A DNA stretch of 5,487 nucleotides from an uncultured Ruminococcus sp. (GCA_902773165.1 CACYDO010000002.1:1-5487), one strand, 5' to 3'; counted from the stretch's first letter, positions 1 through 5,440 are shown. Numbers and translations: made by a program. The notes: generated from the sequence alone by a model not told the origin.

Positions 1-86
1 AAATATTAGTGGGCAACCCAAAACGCGGCGGCCAACTGACCGTCACGGTAAAGCAAAATCGGAACTGCCTCCGGGCGCTTGCCCGG
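1..86 (+). repeat. Dispersed GC-rich repeat, copy A (intergenic)
   Basis: This stretch is clearly richer in G+C than the DNA after it and matches the reverse complement of 2834-2923 inside the merR gene. The best-conserved part is AAAATCGGAAC, four variable bases, then TCCGGGCGC, one variable base and TGCCCGG. It ends in a perfect 6-bp hairpin, CCGGGC (71-76), loop GCTT, GCCCGG (81-86). A second palindrome, ACCGT-C-ACGGT, lies at 39-49, and GGGCAA (11-16) can pair with TTGCCC (79-84), so the whole unit could fold. No T-run follows the hairpin, so it is not an obvious terminator. The copy may begin before the window. Four of the six frames are open through it, but no reading frame has a ribosome binding site, so I treat it as non-coding. 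Confidence 0.75.
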
Positions 87-102
87 CGGCCCGGGATTAT
101 AT

Positions 103-131
103 TTGACAAACATTGATTTATGTGATACAAT
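103..131 (+). promoter_or_regulatory. Sigma-A promoter of the zinc-binding lipoprotein gene
   Basis: A consensus -35 box TTGACA (103-108) is followed after exactly 17 nt by TACAAT (126-131). Transcription would start near 138, inside the Fur/Zur-like operator, giving a leader of about 50 nt before the ATG at 188. The promoter is not overlapped by any gene and starts just after the repeat copy, so the zinc-binding protein gene probably has its own transcript. Confidence 0.85.
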
Positions 132-139
132 ATCCAAAG

Positions 140-160
140 TGAAATTGAAATTCGTTTTCA
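140..160 (+). promoter_or_regulatory. Fur/Zur-like operator
   Basis: The core GAAATTGAAATTCGTTTTC (141-159) agrees with the classical 19-bp Fur box GATAATGATAATCATTATC at 13 of 19 positions. The segment 140-160 is also an imperfect palindrome of the form TGAAAnnGAA-n-TTCnnTTTCA. It covers the expected transcription start, so a bound repressor would block RNA polymerase. Because the gene it controls is a ZnuA-type protein, the zinc-responsive member Zur is the likeliest regulator. That choice is inference: Fur-family boxes overlap in sequence. Confidence 0.65.
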
Positions 161-187
161 TTTTTTTAATATACGGAGGATATTATA

Positions 188-1228
188 ATGAGATCATCAC
201 ACATAAAAAGATTTGCAGCCGCAGTTTGCGCAGCAGCGGCTGCTTTGTCGTCAATGAGCGCGTGCAGCTTTGGCGGAAATGTTGAAACTGCCGGAAAGGA
301 GAGCAGCGACGAGCCGAAAAAGCTCAGTGTGGTAACTACCATATTTCCGCAGTACGATTTCACAAAACAGCTTGCAGGAAATTTAGCCGATGTAACCATG
401 CTTATCGGGCCGGGAGAAGAGGCGCATACTTATGAGCCTACTCCGCAGGATATCATAAAAATCCAGAATGCCGATATTTTTATTTACGCCGGAGGTGAAT
501 CCGAATCCTGGGTAAATGGAATTTTAGGTTCATTTGATTCAAGCGGCATGGAAATAATTGATATGATGACGCTCTGCGATACGGTGGAGGAGGAGATCGT
601 CGAGGGCATGGAGGGCTATGACAGCGAGCATGACGAGAACGATTACGAAGGAAACGAAGAGGACAACTCCCCGAAGGAAACGACCGACCCCGATGAAGCA
701 GAATTTGATGAGCATGTGTGGACGTCTGTTGACAACGCACAGATAATTTCGCAGGCGATTTCTGACGCGCTGTGCAAGGTTGATGAGGATAATTCCGCCG
801 TATACCGCGAAAACTGCGAGAAATACCTCTCCGAACTTTCATCGCTGAAAAAAGAGATAGCTCAGACGGTAAACGGCGGCGTTAGAAAAACTATTGTTTT
901 CGGTGACAGATTCCCGGCGCGCTATTTTACAGATGAATTCGGACTCGATTACTATGCCGCTTTTGCAGGCTGCGCCGAACAAAGCGAGCCGAGCGCAGGA
1001 ACGGTTGCGTTTCTGATAGATAAGGTGAATCAGGAAGATATTCCCGTTGTTTTCTACATTGAGCTTTCTAACGGAAAGGTCGCAGATACAATTGCAGAAA
1101 GCACGAATGCAAAAACAATGTGCTTTAATTCATGTCATAATATTTCTATGGAACAGTATCTGAACGGCGTGACGTATGTCGAGCTTATGCGCCAGAACTG
1201 CGAAGCGCTTAAAGAAGCTTTGTATTGA
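188..1228 (+). CDS. znuA: Zinc/metal ABC transporter substrate-binding lipoprotein (ZnuA/AdcA type)
   Basis: Likely captures Zn2+ outside the membrane and hands it to an ABC permease. The 346-aa product starts with a lipoprotein signal (basic RSSHIKR, Ala-rich core, lipobox MSAC with Cys26). The mature part reads like the Zn/Mn solute-binding family: VVTTIFPQYDF (49-58), HTYEPTPQDI with metal ligand His80, YAGGESESW (100-108), DEHVWTS with ligand His176, GDRFPARYF (239-247) where classical ZnuA has its third His, and SCHNIS...NGVTYVELMRQN near the C-terminus. Asp240 and Glu292 may complete the site. The charged loop before His176 (about 133-175) is strongly acidic with a single His (148), whereas many ZnuA loops are His-rich. 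Start: ATG 188 has GGAGGA (175-180) seven bases upstream. A Fur/Zur-like box sits in the promoter. No ATPase or permease gene follows; the next gene is convergent. Manganese is a possible alternative substrate. Confidence 0.9.
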   Translation: MRSSHIKRFAAAVCAAAAALSSMSACSFGGNVETAGKESSDEPKKLSVVTTIFPQYDFTKQLAGNLADVTMLIGPGEEAHTYEPTPQDIIKIQNADIFIYAGGESESWVNGILGSFDSSGMEIIDMMTLCDTVEEEIVEGMEGYDSEHDENDYEGNEEDNSPKETTDPDEAEFDEHVWTSVDNAQIISQAISDALCKVDEDNSAVYRENCEKYLSELSSLKKEIAQTVNGGVRKTIVFGDRFPARYFTDEFGLDYYAAFAGCAEQSEPSAGTVAFLIDKVNQEDIPVVFYIELSNGKVADTIAESTNAKTMCFNSCHNISMEQYLNGVTYVELMRQNCEALKEALY

Positions 1229-1340
1229 TTTGAGATACGGCACAAAGGTTTGCTTGATTACTATGGTTAGTGTGGGGGTGTGGAGCTGCACTTTTCACCC
1301 ATTACTCCACGATCCATACTTGATTTACAATAATTACAGA

Positions 1341-1380
1341 AACAGCCCGCAGGTCAAGCTTGCGGGCTGTTTTGTGTTCT
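1341..1380. terminator. Hairpin terminator between convergent genes
   Basis: AACAGCCCGCA (1341-1351) pairs perfectly with TGCGGGCTGTT (1361-1371). The 11-bp stem can be extended inward by a G-U and a G-C pair. On the plus strand it runs into TTTTGTGTT, so it fits an intrinsic terminator for the zinc-binding protein gene ending at 1228. Read on the minus strand it lies just after the amidase stop at 1390 and is followed by a weaker T-rich tail, so it could serve both genes. Confidence 0.85.
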
Positions 1381-1389
1381 ATGTGATTA

Positions 1390-2415
1390 TTATTCATGCC
1401 TGCGCATTGTTTTGTAGTTCTCCAGGTACGGCTCAAATTCGGCAGACGTATCCGAGTTTGATGAGCGCCATTCCTTGTGGCAGATGATATCGCTTTCAAA
1501 GCCGTAGTAAGCGTCTATGTATGCGATAAGCTTGTCGAGCGCTTCAAGCTGTGCTTCGGGATATTCCGTTTCCACGGGGTATCCCATGTCCGGGCTGCCT
1601 ACGTGACATAGCTCTATTCCGACAGACCAGCTGTTCATACCGATGTCGATCCCTCCGGAGGAGTATTCGTCGCGTCCGTCATCGTAAACGCCGAATTTTG
1701 CGTCTGTACCGGGGTCGCCTCCGCCGACATGATATGCTATCTGATCGAGAGGAAGACACTGAACGATAGTTCCGTCGCGTCCTATGACGAAATGTGTTGC
1801 AACTTCACCGCCGTTCCGTCCGAGCCACATCTGCACAATTCCGTAAGGATCGTGCTGTTCCTCGGTATCGTGGATAACGATATATTTCTGATAATCGTCT
1901 GTTTTTATGCCGTGACAAAAGCTGTCATAGATTTGCGGCTGTATATTCAGCTGACTGCGGATTTCTTCCGCTTCTTTTGAAGCAGGAGAAATATCGGGGT
2001 TGTCGGTAATAGTGTTTTCTGTGCCTTTATCATTTTGCTCCGGTTCGCTGGAAGACTGCTCTTCTTCGACGATACTTGCGGTTTTGACTTCTACGGTAAC
2101 GTCCTCTTCGGAAGAGGTTTCAGAGGGCGCTGCGGAGGATATAACTCTTTCTGTGCTTGAAGCAGATGATATTTCCGCAGATGACGTTTCGGTTAACTGT
2201 GAATCAGATCGGCTCGAATCAGATAGTTCTGTATCGGAAGCAACGGATAAAACGGAAGAAGCCGCTTTCGATACGGCACTATCAGAGGTTTCCTGCTCCG
2301 CTGTGATTTCTGTCGGCACATTGGAAGATATGCTGTCTGTTTTGTGACCGCAGCCGGATAGAAGTGCTATGACAGCGACTGCGGCGATTATGCTTGTTAT
2401 TTTGTTTCTTTTCAT
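1390..2415 (-). CDS. Lipoprotein N-acetylmuramoyl-L-alanine amidase (Amidase_2/PGRP fold)
   Basis: Probable zinc amidase that cuts the bond between N-acetylmuramic acid and L-alanine in peptidoglycan, anchored on the outer face of the membrane. The 341-aa product has a lipoprotein signal with lipobox LSGC (Cys22), then a long linker (about 24-155) dominated by Ser, Glu and Thr, then the catalytic domain (about 157-335). Family signatures are IVIHDTE with Zn ligand His182, THFVIGRDGTIVQ (207-219), IAYHVGG (226-232), NSWSVGIEL with catalytic Glu268, and IICHKEW with Zn ligand His313. Asp322 probably fills the third ligand place, but the usual K-x-D-P-G wording is replaced by SNSDTS. Start: ATG at 2413-2415, preceded by AGAGGA, whose first base belongs to the upstream merR stop codon; translation is probably coupled. 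It is the second gene of a two-gene operon. Exact substrate and role (wall turnover, sporulation, defence) cannot be read from sequence. Confidence 0.85.
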   Translation of the reverse strand: MKRNKITSIIAAVAVIALLSGCGHKTDSISSNVPTEITAEQETSDSAVSKAASSVLSVASDTELSDSSRSDSQLTETSSAEISSASSTERVISSAAPSETSSEEDVTVEVKTASIVEEEQSSSEPEQNDKGTENTITDNPDISPASKEAEEIRSQLNIQPQIYDSFCHGIKTDDYQKYIVIHDTEEQHDPYGIVQMWLGRNGGEVATHFVIGRDGTIVQCLPLDQIAYHVGGGDPGTDAKFGVYDDGRDEYSSGGIDIGMNSWSVGIELCHVGSPDMGYPVETEYPEAQLEALDKLIAYIDAYYGFESDIICHKEWRSSNSDTSAEFEPYLENYKTMRRHE

Positions 2416-2426
2416 GTTGTTTCCTC

Positions 2427-3269
2427 TTATTGATCGGAGTTGTTTTTGCAGTGATATTCTATTGCTCTGTACACAAACTCCGCTGTACCCTTGCCGGCTG
2501 CGTTGTCGATACTCTCGGTAAATTCTCCGCCGCCTGCGTACATTCTGCCAAGACCGAGAAGCAGCTTGTCTGTGCAGTCATAAAAATTCTCGTTAAAGAA
2601 ATTTTGAAGCTTTTTGACCTGCGCTTGTACAGCATCGTCAGACGGATCACGTCCGCGCATAGCGCCGAACTGCGTGAAAATTTCCATTGTTTCTTCGGCA
2701 AGGCGCTTGTCGTCCTCGTCTGTTCTGTTCTTGCTCTTTTCTGCAAACTGTTTGAACTGCGGAGTATCACCCCACTGCTTTTTAGCCTGCTTCGAATATT
2801 CGTCGAGCTTTGTTTTGTCAAATGCAGAAAAATCCGGGCAGGCGCCCGGAGCCTGTTCCGATTTTACTTCTTTTTGGGCGGAAATTTGGTCTCCGCGTTT
2901 CAGGACTTGCCTATTATTATCTGCATATACAAGATCCATATATCTCACTCCCAATAATTTTATTCCTAGTGCAAGGTTTATCAAGTTTTCAATATGCTCT
3001 TTTTTTAGCTTCAGCATTTCGATCTGCTGTTCAAGAATCTTCTTTCTGTCATAACACGGGTCGTTCATTATTTTTTTGATATCTTTCAGAGGAACTTCAA
3101 GCTCTCTGAAAATCATGATCTGACGCAGCTTCTCCAACGCCGATTCATCATATAATCGGTAGCCGCTTTCTGTACGGCTGTCTGGTGAAAGAAGCCCGAT
3201 AGAATCGTAATATTGCAGAGTGCGCACGGTCAGACCGGTTATCTTGCTCACCTCATGTATTGTCATCAT
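2427..3269 (-). CDS. MerR-family transcriptional regulator with TipAS ligand-binding domain, carrying an in-frame repeat insertion
   Basis: Transcriptional activator of the TipAL/Mta type. Of 280 aa, residues 1-70 are the MerR winged helix-turn-helix (TIHEVSKITGLTVRTLQYYDSIGLL, then the wing ESGYRLYDE), 75-105 form the dimer coiled coil, and 147-275 are the TipAS domain (FSAFDKTKLDEY...QWGDTP, FGAMRGRDP, NFYDCTDKLLLGLGRMY). In TipAL this domain traps thiopeptide antibiotics; the ligand here is unknown. Residues 113-146 are additional: relatives run straight from MD into FSAFD, and this segment is encoded by the dispersed repeat. Without it the protein would be 246 aa, normal for the family. 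Start: I use the ATG at 3267-3269 because GGGGAGG (3280-3286) lies nine bases upstream and a promoter lies just before that; the longer frame back to 3389 would begin upstream of the promoter. A second ATG follows immediately. The gene is 11 nt upstream of the amidase gene and probably controls itself and that gene. Confidence 0.9.
   Translation of the reverse strand: MMTIHEVSKITGLTVRTLQYYDSIGLLSPDSRTESGYRLYDESALEKLRQIMIFRELEVPLKDIKKIMNDPCYDRKKILEQQIEMLKLKKEHIENLINLALGIKLLGVRYMDLVYADNNRQVLKRGDQISAQKEVKSEQAPGACPDFSAFDKTKLDEYSKQAKKQWGDTPQFKQFAEKSKNRTDEDDKRLAEETMEIFTQFGAMRGRDPSDDAVQAQVKKLQNFFNENFYDCTDKLLLGLGRMYAGGGEFTESIDNAAGKGTAEFVYRAIEYHCKNNSDQ
2832..2933 (-). repeat. Dispersed repeat, copy B, inserted in frame in the merR gene
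   Basis: Read on the minus strand, this 102-nt segment (34 codons, residues 113-146) splits the family motif MD|FSAFD. Its 2834-2923 part aligns with copy A, sharing AAAATCGGAAC, TCCGGGCGC and TGCCCGG in the same order and near-equal spacing, and the CGCGG-n-G-n-CCAA motif further 5'. It ends in the same hairpin, CCGGGC-GCCT-GCCCGG, extended here to 7 bp. The tetranucleotide GGAT occurs at both borders (plus-strand ATCC at 2832-2835 and 2934-2937), which could be a short target duplication or chance. The translated peptide is polar and charged, with KSEQAPGACP at its end; the same peptide register in copy A reads KSELPPGACP. Confidence 0.75.
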
Positions 3270-3295
3270 ATTTTGCAGCCTCCCCTCATGTATAT

Positions 3296-3326
3296 AATAT
3301 ACAACATAACGTAACGTAATAGTCAA
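3296..3326 (-). promoter_or_regulatory. MerR-type promoter and operator of the merR-amidase operon
   Basis: On the minus strand, TTGACT (-35, plus positions 3321-3326) and TATATT (-10, 3296-3301) are separated by 19 nt. This over-long spacer is the hallmark of promoters activated by MerR proteins, which untwist the DNA. Within the spacer lies the odd-centred palindrome ACGT-A-ACGT (3309-3317), which extends imperfectly outward and is the likely operator. Transcription would start near 3289, leaving a leader of about 20 nt that contains the ribosome binding site. Autoregulation by the MerR protein is inferred. Confidence 0.7.
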
Positions 3327-3435
3327 TAGGTAAAATGAAAAATCTTCCGATTGCACAAATTGATCGTATAAAAAATGTGAAGTATGCACTGATATTACGG
3401 TTACTGCTTAAAAATTACACGTATACTTTTAAGAA

Positions 3436-3496
3436 TGCGGTAATAAATCGCTATTCACAACAAAGTATCATCGGAACTGCCAACGGCGATACGCCG
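3436..3496 (+). repeat. Probable degenerate third copy (C) of the dispersed repeat
   Basis: Positions 3436-3481 align without gaps to 24-69 of copy A with 28 of 46 identical bases, including the exact 12-mer ATCGGAACTGCC (3470-3481 and 58-69). As in copies A and B this is followed within two bases by a GC hairpin, here CGGCG-ATA-CGCCG (3484-3496), with a different stem sequence. The upstream part matches poorly, so this is either an old, decayed copy or a related subfamily. It could be coincidence apart from the 12-mer. Confidence 0.4.
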
Positions 3497-3536
3497 CAAA
3501 TTCCATTCGTTTTTGCCGCAAATTCCATTTGTTTTG
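3493..3536 (+). repeat. 22-bp tandem direct repeat upstream of the guaB promoter
   Basis: Two adjoining 22-bp units (3493-3514 and 3515-3536) share 20 of 22 bases; both start with GCCGCAAATTCCATT. The second unit ends three bases before the -35 box. Units of 22 bp are about two helical turns, so a protein bound to each unit would sit on the same face of the DNA. The first unit overlaps the end of the hairpin of repeat copy C. It could be an activator or repressor site or simple slippage; I do not recognise a PurR box in it. Confidence 0.8.
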
Positions 3537-3539
3537 GTA

Positions 3540-3568
3540 TTGACAAAATCGTTGAAAAATGCTATTAT
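3540..3568 (+). promoter_or_regulatory. Sigma-A promoter of guaB
   Basis: TTGACA (3540-3545) and TATTAT (3563-3568) are 17 nt apart. Transcription should start near 3575, giving a leader of about 75 nt before the ATG at 3651. An alternative -10, TATAAC (3566-3571), would have a 20-nt spacer and is less likely. Confidence 0.8.
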
Positions 3569-3596
3569 AACAAGAAAAGTAAAAGAAGAAAATGAG

Positions 3597-3631
3597 GCAG
3601 CGAGCAGTATGTGAAATGGCTGTTCGGCTGC
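3597..3631 (+). promoter_or_regulatory. Leader hairpin next to the guaB ribosome binding site
   Basis: GCAGC-GAGCAG (3597-3607) can pair with CTGTTC-G-GCTGC (3620-3631): 11 pairs, one of them G-U, with a one-base bulge and a 12-nt loop. The hairpin ends two bases before the GGAGGAG ribosome binding site (3634-3640), so its folding could affect translation initiation or mRNA stability. There is no following T-run, so it is not a terminator, and it does not resemble the purine riboswitch. Confidence 0.5.
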
Positions 3632-3650
3632 ACGGAGGAGTGTGTTGAAA

Positions 3651-5156
3651 ATGGCTTATTATTTTGAAGAACCGTCTCGTACATTTGGCGAGTATCTGCT
3701 TGTTCCCGGCTATTCGTCGAGTGAATGTATCCCCAATGCGGTAAGTCTTAAAACGCCGCTTGTCAAGTACAAAAAGGGCGAAGAGGAGTGCCCTCTTACG
3801 ATGAATATCCCGATGATCAGCGCCATTATGCAGTCGGTTTCAAACGACACTATGGCAATCGCGCTTGCTAAGGAGGGCGGCGTTTCGTTTATCTATGGTT
3901 CGCAGTCGGTAGAAGACGAAGCTGCTATGGTAGCGCGTGTTAAGAATTATAAAAAGGGATTTATCACATCTACCTCCAATATTAAGCCCGATAATACGCT
4001 TGCGGATGTTCTTGCGCTTAAAAAGAAAACAGGTCATTCCACCGTTGCCGTTACGGATGACGGTACGGCTCACGGCAAGCTGCTCGGCATTATCGGCAGT
4101 AAGGATTACAGAGTAAGCAGAATGGACAAGAATACGAAGGTCAAGGAGTTTATGACTCCGCTCGATAAGCTTGTTACAGCTCCTGCGAATACTACTCTTA
4201 AAGAAGCTAACGACATTATCTGGGAGCATAAGCTCAACAGCCTGCCTCTTGTTGACGAAGAGGGCTGTCTTGCTTATCTCGTTTTCAGAAAGGACTATGA
4301 TTCTCATAAGGAGAATGTAAACGAGCTGCTCGACGCTCATAAGAGCTACGTTGTCGGCGCAGGCATCAATACAAGAGATTACGCAGAAAGAGTTCCGGCT
4401 CTCGTCGATGCAGGTGCAGACGTTCTGTGCATTGATTCCTCCGAGGGCTTTTCCGAGTGGCAGAAGCTTACTATCGACTGGATACGCGCTCACTATGGCA
4501 GCAGCGTAAAGGTAGGCGCAGGCAACGTTGTAGACAGAGATGGCTTCCGTTTCCTTGCTGAGTGCGGCGCAGACTTTATCAAGGTCGGTATCGGCGGCGG
4601 CTCGATCTGCATTACAAGAGAAACTAAGGGTATAGGCAGAGGTCAGGCAACTGCTTTGATCGATGTGTGCAAGGCAAGAGATGAGTATTTTGAGGAAACA
4701 GGCGTTTATGTTCCTGTATGCTCCGACGGCGGTATCGTTCACGATTACCATATCACGCTTGCTCTGGCGATGGGCGCAGATTTCGTTATGCTCGGCAGAT
4801 ACTTCTCGCGTTTTGACGAAAGCCCGACAGAAAAGGTAAAGATCAACGGCAATTATGTTAAGGAGTATTGGGGCGAGGGCTCTAACAGAGCAAGGAACTG
4901 GCAGCGCTACGATCTCGGCGGAGATAAAAAGCTTTCCTTTGAGGAAGGCGTTGACAGCTACGTTCCGTATGCAGGTTCACTGAAAGACGGCGTTGAGATC
5001 ACAACGTACAAAATTAAGTCTACAATGTGCAACTGCGGTGCGCTTTCTATTCCGGAATTCCAGCAGAAGGCTCGTCTTACTCTCGTTTCCTCTACAAGTA
5101 TCGTAGAGGGCGGAAGCCACGACGTAATCGTTAAAGACAGCGTTTACAATAACTGA
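3651..5156 (+). CDS. guaB: IMP dehydrogenase (divergent, Tritrichomonas-like subtype)
   Basis: Oxidises IMP to XMP with NAD+, the committed step of guanine nucleotide synthesis, in the cytosol as a tetramer. The 501-aa product has a TIM barrel interrupted by two CBS motifs (about 107-225). Key positions: NAD-site Asp262 (LCIDSSEGFSEWQ), the active-site loop GIGGGSICITRETKGIGRGQ with catalytic Cys320, CSDGG with Asp359, LGRYFSRF (381-388), and the flap ARNWQRYDLGG with the Arg419-Tyr420 pair. The loop departs from the usual bacterial GPGSICTTR wording, and from memory the whole protein follows the Tritrichomonas foetus enzyme closely (Cys319, Asp261, Arg418-Tyr419). Start: ATG 3651 gives the family start MAYYF and lies 10 nt after AGGAG; in-frame GTG 3642 and TTG 3645 are too close to the ribosome binding site. 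TGA is followed directly by an in-frame TAA. It is a single-gene unit with its own promoter and terminator. Confidence 0.97.
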   Translation: MAYYFEEPSRTFGEYLLVPGYSSSECIPNAVSLKTPLVKYKKGEEECPLTMNIPMISAIMQSVSNDTMAIALAKEGGVSFIYGSQSVEDEAAMVARVKNYKKGFITSTSNIKPDNTLADVLALKKKTGHSTVAVTDDGTAHGKLLGIIGSKDYRVSRMDKNTKVKEFMTPLDKLVTAPANTTLKEANDIIWEHKLNSLPLVDEEGCLAYLVFRKDYDSHKENVNELLDAHKSYVVGAGINTRDYAERVPALVDAGADVLCIDSSEGFSEWQKLTIDWIRAHYGSSVKVGAGNVVDRDGFRFLAECGADFIKVGIGGGSICITRETKGIGRGQATALIDVCKARDEYFEETGVYVPVCSDGGIVHDYHITLALAMGADFVMLGRYFSRFDESPTEKVKINGNYVKEYWGEGSNRARNWQRYDLGGDKKLSFEEGVDSYVPYAGSLKDGVEITTYKIKSTMCNCGALSIPEFQQKARLTLVSSTSIVEGGSHDVIVKDSVYNN

Positions 5157-5167
5157 TAATTCTTTTT

Positions 5168-5195
5168 GGCGGCAGTTTTCTGCCGCCTTTTTTTT
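5168..5195 (+). terminator. Intrinsic terminator of guaB
   Basis: A perfect 8-bp stem, GGCGGCAG (5168-5175) with CTGCCGCC (5180-5187), and a TTTT loop are followed by eight T residues (5188-5195), starting 11 nt after the guaB stop codon. This is a textbook rho-independent terminator. Confidence 0.97.
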
Positions 5196-5440
5196 GTGTG
5201 AAGTCTTATCAGGCAGTTGGCAATTTTATCTATAAATAAATGGTGTGACAATCATTTTTACTATCACTTTATATAATTAAATATATTTTATTGCAAATAT
5301 AAATAAAAATAAGTTAATTACAGAACGTGAAAAATAATGTAAAATAGCCAAAAAAATAGCAATTGTTCTAAAAACGAAAAAAGGAAAATGGTTAAAATAT
5401 AAATTTTCTTAATTTTTTGTATAAATTTCTCAAAACCACC
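5196..5440. other. AT-rich intergenic region without a recognisable gene
   Basis: This stretch is strongly A+T-rich, with many A and T runs. I find no open frame with a ribosome binding site, no tRNA and no recognisable riboswitch. A short inverted repeat GTGA/TCAC (5245-5248 and 5264-5267) is too small to interpret. It probably serves as the long 5' region of a gene starting after the window. Confidence 0.7.

Noticed and set aside
71..103. Hairpin at 71-86 as terminator of an upstream gene
   Set aside because: No T-run follows, and the same hairpin occurs inside the merR reading frame, so it belongs to the repeat.
6..113. 35-aa minus-strand frame through repeat copy A (ends DGQLAAAFWVAH)
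   Set aside because: No convincing ribosome binding site, and the frame is simply the repeat being free of stops. It may be annotated as a small protein wherever the repeat occurs.
1262..1318. Imperfect inverted repeat (TATGG/CCATA outer, GTGGAG/CTCCAC inner) after the zinc-binding protein gene
   Set aside because: Stems are short and separated by unequal internal loops, and alternative pairings exist; I cannot separate it from chance next to the much stronger terminator.
2394..2957. 187-aa open frame antisense to merR
   Set aside because: It is a shadow of the regulator gene, with no ribosome binding site and low-complexity Cys/Phe/Leu-rich content.
3270..3389. 40-residue N-terminal extension of the MerR protein
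   Set aside because: It would start upstream of the promoter and operator at 3296-3326, lacks family similarity, and the ATG at 3269 has a much better ribosome binding site.
3335..3595. 86-aa plus-strand open frame between merR and guaB
   Set aside because: No good ribosome binding site; it runs through the repeat copy, the tandem repeat and the guaB promoter, and the peptide resembles no family I know.
3575..3650. Purine riboswitch in the guaB leader
   Set aside because: The leader is short, holds one simple hairpin, and lacks the three-way junction and conserved loops of the purine aptamer.
3840..4751. 303-aa open frame antisense to guaB
   Set aside because: It lies wholly inside a certain gene on the other strand, and its peptide has no recognisable domain; it is a codon-bias shadow.
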